Below are positions 26,127 to 34,952 of a DNA stretch of 64,000 bases, in pieces. A program made the position numbers and the translations under genes. The notes below the pieces were generated by a model that made no database searches, had not been told where the DNA came from, and saw only the letters and a program-made list of their open reading frames with translations. The DNA is from an uncultured Bacilli bacterium (GTDB lineage: Bacteria > Bacillota_I > Bacilli_A > RF39 > UBA660): contig CAKPEZ010000005.1 of the NCBI GenBank assembly GCA_934149465.1, forward strand, positions 1 to 64,000, read 5' to 3'. Each line of letters starts with the position of its first letter. Positions within the stretch are counted from its first letter, which is position 1.

Positions 26127-26432
26127 ATGAATCTAAAAAAAGGTGATAAGGTAAAAGTAATTGCCGGTGCAAATAAAGGCAAAGAAGGACTAATTACTAA
26201 AGTATTAGATGAAAAAGTTATTGTTGAAGGTGTAAATGTTCATAAGTTTCATTTAAAACCTAGAACTAATAATGGAAATGGTGAAATAGTTGAAAGAGAA
26301 GCACCTATTCATGCATCTAATGTAATGATAATTGATCCAAAAACAAAAAAACCTACAAGAATCTATCATGATGTTGATAAAAAAGGCAAAAAAATTAGAA
26401 TGTCTAGAAAATCTAATGAGAAGATTGACTAA
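26127..26432 (+). CDS. rplX: 50S ribosomal protein L24
   Basis: L24 is an early assembly protein with a KOW domain. The 101-residue protein starts MNLKKGDKVKVIAGANKGKEG, which is the KOW motif, followed by VEGVNVHKFHLKP. AGGGAGGA RBS. Confidence 0.96.
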   Translation: MNLKKGDKVKVIAGANKGKEGLITKVLDEKVIVEGVNVHKFHLKPRTNNGNGEIVEREAPIHASNVMIIDPKTKKPTRIYHDVDKKGKKIRMSRKSNEKID

Positions 26433-26450
26433 TTTGGAAGGAGGGTATTT

Positions 26451-26990
26451 ATGAACCGCCTAAAGGAAAAATATGTAAAAGAAGTTGTTCCAAGTTTAAT
26501 GGAAAAATATAATTACAAGACTGTTATGTTAGTACCAAAAATTGAAAAAATTGTTGTTAATATGGGTGTTGGAGATAGTCTTCAAAACTCAAAATTATTA
26601 GAAGCAGCTGTAAGTGATCTAGAAGCTATTACAGGTCAAAAAGCTGTAACTACTAAAGCAAAGAAATCTATTGCTTCATTCAAGTTAAGAGAAGGACAAA
26701 CAATTGGTTGTAAAGTAACTTTAAGAGGAGAAAAAATGTATAATTTCTTGGATAAGTTAATTTCAATTAGTCTTCCTCGGGTAAGAGATTTTAGAGGTCT
26801 TTCACCTAGAGCATTTGATGGACGTGGAAATTATACAATAGGTATTAAAGAACAATTAATATTCTCAGAAATTGAATTTGATAATGTTGTTAAAGTACGT
26901 GGAATGGATATTGTAATTGTTACAACAGCAAAAAGTAATGAAGAAGCTTTTGATTTGTTAAATAATCTTGGAATACCTTTTAGGAAATAA
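26451..26990 (+). CDS. rplE: 50S ribosomal protein L5
   Basis: L5 binds 5S rRNA in the central protuberance. The 179-residue protein has [29 protein letters not shown] and the C-terminal [14 protein letters not shown] with the terminal LGIPFRK. GGAGGG RBS, standard length. Confidence 0.97.
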   Translation: MNRLKEKYVKEVVPSLMEKYNYKTVMLVPKIEKIVVNMGVGDSLQNSKLLEAAVSDLEAITGQKAVTTKAKKSIASFKLREGQTIGCKVTLRGEKMYNFLDKLISISLPRVRDFRGLSPRAFDGRGNYTIGIKEQLIFSEIEFDNVVKVRGMDIVIVTTAKSNEEAFDLLNNLGIPFRK

Positions 26991-27006
26991 TTCGAGGAGG
27001 AAAATA

Positions 27007-27192
27007 ATGGCAAAAAAAAGTATGATTGTAAAATCACAAAAAGAACCAAAATTTAAAGTTAGAAAATATACTCGTTGCAGTATTTGTGGAAGACCACATG
27101 CCGTTATGAGTAAATTTGGAATCTGCCGTATTTGTTTTAGAGAATTAGCTTCTAAAGGACAAATACCAGGTGTAAAAAAATCAAGTTGGTAA
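27007..27192 (+). CDS. rpsN: 30S ribosomal protein S14, zinc-binding type
   Basis: A 61-residue short-form S14 with CSICGRPH and CRICF, giving the four-Cys zinc site of the C+ paralogue. The ATG at 27007 follows CGAGGAGG; the ORF extension to 26968 overlaps rplE and has no RBS. Confidence 0.95.
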   Translation: MAKKSMIVKSQKEPKFKVRKYTRCSICGRPHAVMSKFGICRICFRELASKGQIPGVKKSSW

Positions 27193-27215
27193 GAATTGGA
27201 AGGAGGAATTCAGAT

Positions 27216-27614
27216 ATGATAGTAACTGACCCAATTGCAGATATGCTAACACGTATTCGTAATGCTAATCAAATGCGTTATCAAGAAGTGTTAATTCCAT
27301 CATCTAATATGAAAGTAGAAATTGCTAAGATATTAAAAGATGAAGGTTTTATTGAAAATTATAAAATAGAAAAAAATGATGTTCAAGATAATATCGTATT
27401 AACATTAAAATATGGACACAATAAAGAAAGAGTAATTACTGGATTAAAACGTATCTCTAAACCTGGTCTTAGAGTCTATGTAAAAGTAGAGGATATACCA
27501 ACTGTTTTAAATGGTTTAGGAATTGCTATTATTTCAACACCAAAAGGAATTATGACAGATAAAAATGCTCGTAAGAATAATGTTGGTGGAGAAGTATTAG
27601 CGTATATTTGGTAA
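27216..27614 (+). CDS. rpsH: 30S ribosomal protein S8
   Basis: S8 is a primary 16S rRNA binder of the platform. From 27216 it is 132 residues, with [15 protein letters not shown] and the C-terminal [18 protein letters not shown] and [18 protein letters not shown] lies in front of this ATG; the start at 27186 lies inside rpsN. Confidence 0.96.
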   Translation: MIVTDPIADMLTRIRNANQMRYQEVLIPSSNMKVEIAKILKDEGFIENYKIEKNDVQDNIVLTLKYGHNKERVITGLKRISKPGLRVYVKVEDIPTVLNGLGIAIISTPKGIMTDKNARKNNVGGEVLAYIW

Positions 27615-27639
27615 TAAATAATAAAAGGAGGTGTCTCAT

Positions 27640-28179
27640 ATGAGTCGTATTGGAAATAGAATTTTGACAATACCAGAAAATGTTAATGTTGAAATAAATA
27701 ATAATATTGTTACTGTAAAAGGACCTAAGGGAGAATTGTCTTGTCCTATTGCTAAGAACATTTCTGTAAGTGTTCAAGATGGCAAAGTAACTGTTAAAAG
27801 AGCAAATGAAGATAAAGTAACTAAACAAATGCATGGTACTACTAATGCTAATATCAAAAATATGATTATTGGTGTAAGTGAGGGCTATAAGAAGGGCTTA
27901 GAAATAATTGGTGTAGGTTATCGTTTTACTCCTAAGGGAAATACCTTAACAATTAATGCTGGTTATTCTCATCCTGTTGATATGGAAGTTCCTACTGGTC
28001 TTTCAATTAAAGGTATTAGTAATACTGAAATTGAAATTGAAGGAATTGATAAGTGCGCTGTTGGTGAATTTGCTGCTAATATCAGAAAAGTAAGAGAACC
28101 AGAACCTTATAAGGGTAAAGGTATTAAATACAAAGATGAACATATCCGTCGTAAAGAAGGAAAAAAGGCATCTAAGTAA
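27640..28179 (+). CDS. rplF: 50S ribosomal protein L6
   Basis: L6 sits near the GTPase-associated centre. From 27640 it is 179 residues, starting MSRIGNRILTIPENV, with the duplicated L6 fold and the C-terminal EPEPYKGKGIKYKDEHIRRKEGK-type stretch. AAAGGAGGTG RBS, so the in-frame GTG at 27631 is part of the RBS. Confidence 0.96.
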   Translation: MSRIGNRILTIPENVNVEINNNIVTVKGPKGELSCPIAKNISVSVQDGKVTVKRANEDKVTKQMHGTTNANIKNMIIGVSEGYKKGLEIIGVGYRFTPKGNTLTINAGYSHPVDMEVPTGLSIKGISNTEIEIEGIDKCAVGEFAANIRKVREPEPYKGKGIKYKDEHIRRKEGKKASK

Positions 28180-28203
28180 ATGTGAAAAAAGGAGAGTATA
28201 TTT

Positions 28204-28566
28204 ATGATAAATAAAAATTCTCGTAATGAAATGCGTGTTGTTAGACATAAACGTATCAGAGAAGATTTATCTGGTACTGCTGAAAGACCTAGACTTTGTG
28301 TATTTAGATCTAATTCACATATTGAAGCTCAAATTATTGATGATGAAAAGAAAGTTACTTTAGTTAGTGCTTCAACTAAAGAAAAAGAATTAAATATTAA
28401 AAATGGTGGAAATATTGAAGCTGCTAAAAAGTTAGGTGCTGAGATAGCAAAGCGCGCTAAGAAAGCTAAAATTACGAAAGTTGTATTTGATAGAGGTGGA
28501 TACCTATATCATGGTCGTGTTGAAGCTCTTGCAGATTCTGCACGTGAAAATGGATTAGAGTTCTAG
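28204..28566 (+). CDS. rplR: 50S ribosomal protein L18
   Basis: L18 binds 5S rRNA with L5. The 120-residue protein has [23 protein letters not shown] and the C-terminal [26 protein letters not shown] signature in part. AAGGAGAG RBS. Confidence 0.96.
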   Translation: MINKNSRNEMRVVRHKRIREDLSGTAERPRLCVFRSNSHIEAQIIDDEKKVTLVSASTKEKELNIKNGGNIEAAKKLGAEIAKRAKKAKITKVVFDRGGYLYHGRVEALADSARENGLEF

Positions 28567-28580
28567 TAAGGAGGATACTT

Positions 28581-29156
28581 ATGGAAGAAAATATTAAACA
28601 AACTACTACTGAACCTAAACAAGAAAATAGAAAACCACGTAGTAATAAGAAATTCGATCGTTCTAATGCTCCTAAAAAGTTATTAGAAGAAAAAGTAATT
28701 GATATTAAGCGTGTTACTAAAGTTGTTAAAGGTGGTAGGCAATTCCGTTTTGCTGCTACTGTTGTAGTAGGAAACAGAAAAGGCAAAGTAGGTCTTGGTA
28801 CTGGTAAAGCTAAAGAAATGCCAGATGCAGTTAAAAAGGCTACTCAAGCCGCATCAAAAAGATTAATCAATGTTTCTTTAATTGATAATCGTACTATTCC
28901 ACATGAAGTTGTTGTTAAAGAGGGCGCTACTAAAGTTATGTTAAAACCTGCTAAAGAAGGTACTGGAGTTAAAGCTGGAGGACCAGTTAGAGATGTATTA
29001 GAACTTGCTGGTATTAAAGATATCGTATCTAAGAGTCTTGGATCTAGTACAAAAGTTAATATGGCTAGAGCAACTATTAATGCATTAAAGAGTCAAAAGA
29101 CTGTTGAAGAAATAGCTGCTTTAAGAGGAAAAACTAAAGAGGAGATTTTAGGATAA
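28581..29156 (+). CDS. rpsE: 30S ribosomal protein S5
   Basis: S5 acts in decoding fidelity and mRNA unwinding. After a 35-residue polar N-terminal extension, the S5 domain appears as [34 protein letters not shown] and [17 protein letters not shown]. At 191 residues it is about 25 longer than compact Bacillota S5, because of the N-terminal tail. It overlaps rplO by one base. The usual rpmD (L30) between rpsE and rplO is missing. Confidence 0.96.
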   Translation: MEENIKQTTTEPKQENRKPRSNKKFDRSNAPKKLLEEKVIDIKRVTKVVKGGRQFRFAATVVVGNRKGKVGLGTGKAKEMPDAVKKATQAASKRLINVSLIDNRTIPHEVVVKEGATKVMLKPAKEGTGVKAGGPVRDVLELAGIKDIVSKSLGSSTKVNMARATINALKSQKTVEEIAALRGKTKEEILG

Positions 29157-29599
29157 TGAAATTAAATGAATTAAAACCAGCTTATGGTTCTGTAAAGGAT
29201 CGTAAGAGAGTTGGTCGTGGTTCTGGTAGTGGAACTGGTAAAACAAGTGGAAAAGGACATAAAGGACAAAATGCTCGTAGTGGTGGAGGCGTAAGACCTG
29301 GATTTGAAGGTGGACAATTACCATTATTCAGAAGATTACCAAAACGTGGCTTTAGTAATTATGAATTTAAAACTAGATATGCAACTGTTAATGTTGGTGA
29401 TCTAGAAATGTTTGAAGAAGGAAAAGTAATAACTCTAGAAGAGTTAAAAAATGCTGGCTTAGTTAAGAAAGAATTAAGCGGTATAAAAATTTTAGGAAAT
29501 GGTACTTTAACTAAAAAAATAAATGTTAAAGCAAATTGTTTTTCTGAAAGTGCTAAATCTAAAATAGAATCTGTTGGTGGGAAAATAGAGGTGATTTAG
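29156..29599 (+). CDS. rplO: 50S ribosomal protein L15
   Basis: L15 is a late 50S assembly protein. The 147-residue protein begins MKLNELKP and has the glycine-rich [25 protein letters not shown] stretch and [17 protein letters not shown]. Its ATG overlaps the rpsE stop by one base (TAATG), so translation is coupled. Confidence 0.97.
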   Translation: MKLNELKPAYGSVKDRKRVGRGSGSGTGKTSGKGHKGQNARSGGGVRPGFEGGQLPLFRRLPKRGFSNYEFKTRYATVNVGDLEMFEEGKVITLEELKNAGLVKKELSGIKILGNGTLTKKINVKANCFSESAKSKIESVGGKIEVI

Positions 29600-30850
29600 A
29601 TGTTTAAAACTCTACATCAAATATTTAATCCCAAAAACAAAGATCTAAGAAAGAGAATATTATTTACATTATTTGGTTTATTTATATTTGCAGTTGGAAC
29701 TACTATTACTGTTCCAGGAACTAAAGGAATTATTTCTGATTTAGGTTTCTTAGAATTAATTAATGTCATGAGTGGTGGAGCTTTAAAGAAATTCTCCATT
29801 TTTGGCTTAGGAGTAATGCCTTATATCTCTGCTTCTATTATAGTAAGCTTATTACAGATGGACATTATTCCTTATTTCTCTGAACTTAAAGAAGAAGGTG
29901 CTGCTGGAAGACAAAAAATAAATAAAATAACTAGATACATGGGAATTATAATTGCCTTTATTCAAGGCTTTGCAATGGCATTTGCTTTTGGTATTAAGGG
30001 TAATGCTTGGGAATATTTGAGAATTGCTACTATAATGACTGGTGGAACTGCTTTCTTATTATGGCTTGGTGATCAAATGACTCAAAAAGGTATTGGTAAT
30101 GGTATGTCATTAATAATTATGGCTGGTATTATTAATACTATTCCTCAGATGTTTATTGATGCTTTTAATTCATTAGTAATTGATAATTCATCTTTATTTG
30201 TAGGAATTATTTCCTTTGTAGTATTTATTCTAGTATATTTGCTTATTATTGTTGGAATTATTTGGGTAGAACAATCTGAAAGAAGAATTCCTATACAGTA
30301 TGCAAATCAAACAATGGCAGCTTATGGAAATAAGCAATCTTATATTCCATTTAAATTAGATTCTTCTGGAGTTACTCCAGTAATCTTTGCATCTGCTGTT
30401 ATTGCTGCTCCTAGTTTTATTGCAAATATTATTAAAAACGAAAATTTTACAAATTTTGTTAATAATTACATTAATTATACTTCAGTAACTGGTTTTATCT
30501 TGTATATATTATGTATTTTATTCTTCTGTTATTTCTATACTTTCTTACAATTATCACCTGATGAATTATCTAAGAATTTGAGTAAGAATGGTGGTTATAT
30601 TCCAGGAATACGACCTGGTAAGGAAACTGCAAAATATATAAAGACAGTATTATCAAGAATTACTTTACTTGGTTCATTGTTCTTAATTATTATTGCAGGA
30701 ATGCCAATTATATTTAGTAATGTATCTTCACTTCCTACTAGTGTTAGCATTGGTGGAACAGGAGTATTAATTATTGTTGGTGTTGCTCTTGAAACATATA
30801 AACAACTAGAAAGTAGTTTAGTAAATCGTAATTATAAAGGTGGTAGGTAA
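29600..30850 (+). CDS. secY: Protein translocase subunit SecY
   Basis: SecY forms the channel of the Sec translocon in the cytoplasmic membrane. The 416-residue protein has ten predicted transmembrane helices, the plug region LINVMSGGALKKFSIFGLGVMPYI, the IVSLLQMDIIPYFSELKEEG loop in part, and the C5 cytoplasmic region with KNGGYIPGIRPGKETAKYI. It starts immediately after the rplO stop, with GAGGTGATT as RBS inside rplO. Confidence 0.97.
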   Translation: MFKTLHQIFNPKNKDLRKRILFTLFGLFIFAVGTTITVPGTKGIISDLGFLELINVMSGGALKKFSIFGLGVMPYISASIIVSLLQMDIIPYFSELKEEGAAGRQKINKITRYMGIIIAFIQGFAMAFAFGIKGNAWEYLRIATIMTGGTAFLLWLGDQMTQKGIGNGMSLIIMAGIINTIPQMFIDAFNSLVIDNSSLFVGIISFVVFILVYLLIIVGIIWVEQSERRIPIQYANQTMAAYGNKQSYIPFKLDSSGVTPVIFASAVIAAPSFIANIIKNENFTNFVNNYINYTSVTGFILYILCILFFCYFYTFLQLSPDELSKNLSKNGGYIPGIRPGKETAKYIKTVLSRITLLGSLFLIIIAGMPIIFSNVSSLPTSVSIGGTGVLIIVGVALETYKQLESSLVNRNYKGGR

Positions 30851-30851
30851 G

Positions 30852-31505
30852 ATGAAGAATATTATATTTATTGCTCCTCCTGCTGCAGGTAAGGGAACAA
30901 TGTCTTCAATGCTTAGCGAAGAATATAATATTCCTCATATATCTACTGGCGATTTACTTAGAGAAGAATCTTTGAAAGATACTCCTCTTGGTAGGGAGAT
31001 AAAAGAAAAGATAGAACAAGGGAAATTTGTTAATGATGAAATAATGACAGAGCTTTTAATAAATAGATTAACTAAACCCGATTGTGATAATGGTTATATT
31101 TTAGATGGATATCCTAGAAATTTGAAACAAGCTAAAATCTATGAAGATATTTTAGATAAACTAGATAAAGAACTAGGATTAGTAATTTATTTAAATATTG
31201 ATAAGAACCTAGCTTTAAAGAGAATGAGTGGTCGTGTTGTATGTTCTAATTGTAGTGCTAGTTATAATCTTAATAATAAAGAGTTAGCTCCAAGAAAAGT
31301 TGGAATATGTGATCGATGTGGTCATACTTTATCAGCTAGAGCTGATGATAATGAGTCAACTTTCTTAGAAAGATTTGATACTTATCTTAATAAAACTAGT
31401 GAACTAATTAATTATTATAATAATAAAAATGTTCTAAAAAAAGTTGATATATTAAATGATAGCACTGCGCTAGATACTTACAATAAAATAAAGGAAATGT
31501 TTTAA
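30852..31505 (+). CDS. adk: Adenylate kinase
   Basis: Interconverts ATP + AMP and 2 ADP. The 217-residue protein has the LID insertion with a four-Cys zinc site (CSNCSASYN and CDRCG), HISTGDLLREE and LDGYPRNLKQA for AMP binding. The P-loop reads IAPPAAGKGT, where most adenylate kinases have GPPGAGKGT, so two glycines are Ala. The ATG at 30852 follows GGTGGTAGG and the secY stop. All other catalytic features are intact, so activity is expected. Confidence 0.95.
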   Translation: MKNIIFIAPPAAGKGTMSSMLSEEYNIPHISTGDLLREESLKDTPLGREIKEKIEQGKFVNDEIMTELLINRLTKPDCDNGYILDGYPRNLKQAKIYEDILDKLDKELGLVIYLNIDKNLALKRMSGRVVCSNCSASYNLNNKELAPRKVGICDRCGHTLSARADDNESTFLERFDTYLNKTSELINYYNNKNVLKKVDILNDSTALDTYNKIKEMF

Positions 31506-32264
31506 ATGATAAGTATAAAAAGTAATTATGAAATAGATCTTATGAAAAAAGCTGGTCATATTGTATATGAAACTCATAAGTATTTAAAACCTTATTTAAA
31601 ACCTGGAATAACTACTTTAGAATTAGACAAACTTGCTAATGATTTTATCATAAGTAAGGGTGCTACTTCTTCAGTATATGGGTACGAAGGCTATCCTGCA
31701 CATGTTTGTATATCGGTTAATGATGAAGTTGTTCATGGTATTCCATCTAAAAGAAAACTAAAAGATGGTGATATCGTTTCAATTGATATATGTGCTTGTT
31801 ATAAAGGGTATCATGGAGATTCTGCTTGGAGTTATGGTGTAGGGAAATTAAGTAAGGAAAATGAGTACTTACTAGAACATACTGAAAAAGCTTTGTATGA
31901 AGGACTAAAAAAAGTACAGCCGGGAAATCATATTGGCGATATATCTTCAGCAATTGAAGAATATGCTCTTAAACATAAATTAGGAGTTGTTAAAGAACTT
32001 GTTGGTCATGGGGTTGGAAGCAATCTTCATGAAGATCCTGATGTTCCTAATTATGGTATTAAAGGAACTGGTCCAATATTAAAAGAGGGAATGACAATAG
32101 CAATAGAACCTATGTTAAATTTAGGAACGGCTGATATATTTATTCTTGATGATGACTGGACAATAGTGACTGGTGATAATTTACCATCGGCTCACTTTGA
32201 ACATACTGTTCTTGTAACCAGTAATGGCTATAAAATATTGACAGGAGATGAAAATGATGAGTAA
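31506..32264 (+). CDS. map: Methionine aminopeptidase, type I
   Basis: Removes the N-terminal Met from nascent proteins. The 252-residue pita-bread-fold enzyme keeps the metal ligands: Asp in [10 protein letters not shown] and HGDSA, His in [11 protein letters not shown], Glu in AIEPML and in HFEHTVLV. It starts directly after the adk stop, the classical secY-adk-map order, and overlaps infA by 8 bp. Confidence 0.97.
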   Translation: MISIKSNYEIDLMKKAGHIVYETHKYLKPYLKPGITTLELDKLANDFIISKGATSSVYGYEGYPAHVCISVNDEVVHGIPSKRKLKDGDIVSIDICACYKGYHGDSAWSYGVGKLSKENEYLLEHTEKALYEGLKKVQPGNHIGDISSAIEEYALKHKLGVVKELVGHGVGSNLHEDPDVPNYGIKGTGPILKEGMTIAIEPMLNLGTADIFILDDDWTIVTGDNLPSAHFEHTVLVTSNGYKILTGDENDE

Positions 32265-32475
32265 AGAAGATACTATTGAAGTAGAAGGTAAAGTATTAGA
32301 AATATTACCTGGTGGTAAGTTTAAAGTACAACTTTCTAATGGTCACATTGTAGGAGAGGCCCACGTTTCTGGTAAAATGCGAGTAAACAATATTCGTATT
32401 TTACAAGGTGATAATGTCGTACTTGAAATATCAACATACGATTTAACACGTGGACGAATTATTTATAGAAAATAA
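32257..32475 (+). CDS. infA: Translation initiation factor IF-1
   Basis: IF-1 blocks the A site during initiation. From ATG 32257 it is the standard 72 residues: [20 protein letters not shown], then an OB fold ending RGRIIYRK. In-frame ATGs at 32248 and 32254 are close alternatives; ACAGGAGA is the RBS. Confidence 0.95.
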   Translation: MSKEDTIEVEGKVLEILPGGKFKVQLSNGHIVGEAHVSGKMRVNNIRILQGDNVVLEISTYDLTRGRIIYRK

Positions 32476-32492
32476 AATAGGAGGAATTAATT

Positions 32493-32606
32493 ATGAAGAT
32501 TAGACCGTCAGTAAAACCTATGTGTGAAAAATGTAAAATCATTAAAAGAAAAGGAAAAGTAATGGTTATTTGTGAAAATCCAAAACACAAACAAAAACAA
32601 GGGTAA
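32493..32606 (+). CDS. rpmJ: 50S ribosomal protein L36, zinc-binding type
   Basis: A 37-residue protein with [32 protein letters not shown] and a terminal QG, giving the Cys-Cys-Cys-His zinc site. TAGGAGGA RBS. It is correctly placed between infA and rpsM. Confidence 0.95.
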   Translation: MKIRPSVKPMCEKCKIIKRKGKVMVICENPKHKQKQG

Positions 32607-32621
32607 GGAAGGAGAAAGTTT

Positions 32622-32987
32622 ATGGCACGTATTAAGGGTGTTGAATTACCTAATGATAAAAGAGTAGAAATTTCTTTAACTTATATCTATGGTATAGGTA
32701 GAAATTTGTCAAATGAAATTTTAAAAAATGCTAATGTTGATCCAGATAAAAAAACTAAAGATTTATCTGAAGAGGAATTAACACGTCTTAGAGATGAAAT
32801 TAATAAGCATTTAGTTGAAGGTGAACTTCGTCGTGAAGTTAATATGAACATTAAAACTAAGATGGAAATTAATTCATATCAAGGAACTAGACATAAAAAG
32901 AATTTACCTGTAAGAGGTCAAAGAACTAATCGTAATGCTAGAACTCGTAAAGGTAAAGGAAAAGTTGTCGCTAATAAGAAAAAATAA
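32622..32987 (+). CDS. rpsM: 30S ribosomal protein S13
   Basis: S13 contacts tRNA and forms intersubunit bridges. The 121-residue protein has [25 protein letters not shown], a helix-rich middle and [21 protein letters not shown] near the C-terminus. AAGGAGA RBS. Confidence 0.97.
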   Translation: MARIKGVELPNDKRVEISLTYIYGIGRNLSNEILKNANVDPDKKTKDLSEEELTRLRDEINKHLVEGELRREVNMNIKTKMEINSYQGTRHKKNLPVRGQRTNRNARTRKGKGKVVANKKK

Positions 32988-33014
32988 TAAATAAATAATA
33001 AGGAGGAAAGAATT

Positions 33015-33398
33015 ATGGCTTATAAAGCAAGGAAACGTAAAGTTAAGAAAAACGTTCCAGAAGGTGAAGCTCATATTCATTCAACATTTAATAATACTAT
33101 TGTAACTATCACTGATAAAGAAGGCAATGTTATTAGTTGGGCATCAGCTGGTACTCTTGGAATTAAAGGAAGTAAGAAATCTACTCCATATGCTGCTGGT
33201 ACAGCTGCAGAAGCTGCTGGTAAAGCTGCTAAAGATGCTGGAATGAAAAAAGTAGATGTTTTTGTAAAAGGATTAGGTTCTGGACGTGAAATGGCAATTC
33301 GTTCACTTCAAACTGCAGGCTTAGAAATTGCTACTATTACAGATGTAACACCTATTCCACATAATGGATGTCGCCCACCAAAAAGACGTCGTGGATAA
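33015..33398 (+). CDS. rpsK: 30S ribosomal protein S11
   Basis: S11 is part of the platform near the Shine-Dalgarno helix. The 127-residue protein has [26 protein letters not shown] and the C-terminal [30 protein letters not shown]. Confidence 0.97.
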   Translation: MAYKARKRKVKKNVPEGEAHIHSTFNNTIVTITDKEGNVISWASAGTLGIKGSKKSTPYAAGTAAEAAGKAAKDAGMKKVDVFVKGLGSGREMAIRSLQTAGLEIATITDVTPIPHNGCRPPKRRRG

Positions 33399-33416
33399 TA
33401 AGAAAGGGAGTGTGTT

Positions 33417-34373
33417 ATGTTAAAATTTGAAAAACCTGAATATAAGGTAACTGAATATATTGAAAGTAATCACTATGGAAAATTTGAAATTGAACCTTTA
33501 GAAAGAGGTTTTGGTACAACTTTAGGAAATGCACTTAGAAGAGTATTGTTATCATCTTTACCAGGTGATGCTATTACTAGTGTAAAAATCGATGGAGTAG
33601 CTCATGAATTTCAAAAAATTGATGGTGTTATTGAAGATGTAACGCAAATAGTTTTAAACTTGAAAAATGTTGTTTTAAAAAATCACTCTAAAGATAATAA
33701 CAAAATATTAAGATTAACTGCCAATAAACCAGGAGTAGTTACTGCTGGTGATATTGAACCAGATGCTGATATTGAAATACTAAATAAAGATCAAGTTATT
33801 TTAACTTTAGCTGAAGGTGGAAAAATCAATATGGAAATGACTATTGGAAGTGGTCGTGGTTATGTAAGGGCTGAAGAAAATAAGAAATTATTTGCTGATC
33901 GTTCTAAAATAAATGTAATTGCGATCGATTCATTATATTCTCCTATTGAAAGAATCAATTATGAAGTAGAAGCTGCTCGTGTAGGTCAAAATAATAATTA
34001 TGATAAATTAATTCTTGAGATTTGGACAAATGGTTCTATTTCTCCTGAAGAATCAATTGCACTTGCTAGTCAGATATTAATAGAGCATTTACAATTACTT
34101 ACAAATTTAAGTGAAATTTCTGATGTTACTGGTTTAATGAGCTCTAAAGTAGAAGATCCTTCATTAAAGGCATTAGAAACTTCAATTGATGATTTAGATT
34201 TATCTGTAAGAGCTTATAATTGCTTAAAAAGAGCAGGTATTTTGACATTACATGATTTGGTTGATAAGAGTGAAAATGAAATGATGAAAATCAGAAATTT
34301 AGGTAAAAAATCTTTAAAAGAAGTTATTGATAAAATTAAAGATATGGGACTTAAATTTAGAGATGAAAATTAG
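33417..34373 (+). CDS. rpoA: DNA-directed RNA polymerase subunit alpha
   Basis: Alpha dimerises to scaffold the polymerase; its C-terminal domain binds UP elements and activators. The 318-residue protein has the N-terminal domain signature [21 protein letters not shown] in the form [15 protein letters not shown], and the C-terminal HhH domain with [14 protein letters not shown] and [23 protein letters not shown]. Confidence 0.97.
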   Translation: MLKFEKPEYKVTEYIESNHYGKFEIEPLERGFGTTLGNALRRVLLSSLPGDAITSVKIDGVAHEFQKIDGVIEDVTQIVLNLKNVVLKNHSKDNNKILRLTANKPGVVTAGDIEPDADIEILNKDQVILTLAEGGKINMEMTIGSGRGYVRAEENKKLFADRSKINVIAIDSLYSPIERINYEVEAARVGQNNNYDKLILEIWTNGSISPEESIALASQILIEHLQLLTNLSEISDVTGLMSSKVEDPSLKALETSIDDLDLSVRAYNCLKRAGILTLHDLVDKSENEMMKIRNLGKKSLKEVIDKIKDMGLKFRDEN

Positions 34374-34393
34374 AAAGTAAGGAGGAAATAATT

Positions 34394-34738
34394 ATGGCTT
34401 ATAGAAAATTAGGTAGAGACAATAAACATAGAAGAAGTATGCTTGCAACTTTAACAAAACAACTTATTATTAATGAAAGAATTGAAACTACTGAAACAAG
34501 AGCAAAAGAAGTAAGAAAATGTTTTGATAAAATGGTTACTTACGGAAAAAATGGTAGTTTAGTATCTCGTAGATTAGCACTTGCTTTCTTACATAATGAT
34601 ACCGAATGTGTAAAAAAAGTATTTGATGATTTAGCTGTTCGTTATAAAGATAGAAATGGTGGATATACTAGAATTATCAAATTAGATGAACGTAGAGGAG
34701 ATAACGCTTTAACTGTTATCTTAGAATTAGTTAAATAA
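34394..34738 (+). CDS. rplQ: 50S ribosomal protein L17
   Basis: Last gene of the super-operon. The 114-residue protein starts [20 protein letters not shown] and has [13 protein letters not shown] and the C-terminal [27 protein letters not shown] terminator follows within 15 bases. The ecfA/ecfT and rplM-rpsI genes that often follow are not here. Confidence 0.97.
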   Translation: MAYRKLGRDNKHRRSMLATLTKQLIINERIETTETRAKEVRKCFDKMVTYGKNGSLVSRRLALAFLHNDTECVKKVFDDLAVRYKDRNGGYTRIIKLDERRGDNALTVILELVK

Positions 34739-34748
34739 TATAATTTAA

Positions 34749-34778
34749 GTTAGTACTGTAATAGTACTGGCTTTTTTT
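34749..34778 (+). terminator. Terminator of the ribosomal super-operon
   Basis: A 9-bp stem, including two G-T pairs, joins 34749-34757 and 34763-34771 (AGTACT arms), followed by T7. Confidence 0.85.
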
Positions 34779-34859
34779 ATACTGAAAATCTCTTGATATA
34801 CATTTATAAAAGAATACTATCTGATTTAAGGTTATAAACCTTGTTTAATACTATTTTTT

Positions 34860-34909
34860 ATTTTACTATCTATTTACTATTTTTATTTTACTATCTATTT
34901 ACTATTTTT
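34860..34909 (+). repeat. 25-bp tandem duplication upstream of the adhesin gene
   Basis: Two exact copies of a 25-bp unit made of ATTTTACTATC and TATTTACTATTTT lie about 45 bases before the adhesin start. The stretch between the terminator and the gene is otherwise AT-rich without a gene; TATAAT at 34933-34938 lies too close to the RBS to be a normal -10. Confidence 0.8.
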
Positions 34910-34952
34910 TAATATTATGATATCATTATATTTATAATAGAGGTGGGAATAG

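Noticed and set aside
34933..34938. TATAAT as the adhesin promoter
   Set aside because: It lies directly before the RBS, which would place the start point inside or after the Shine-Dalgarno sequence.
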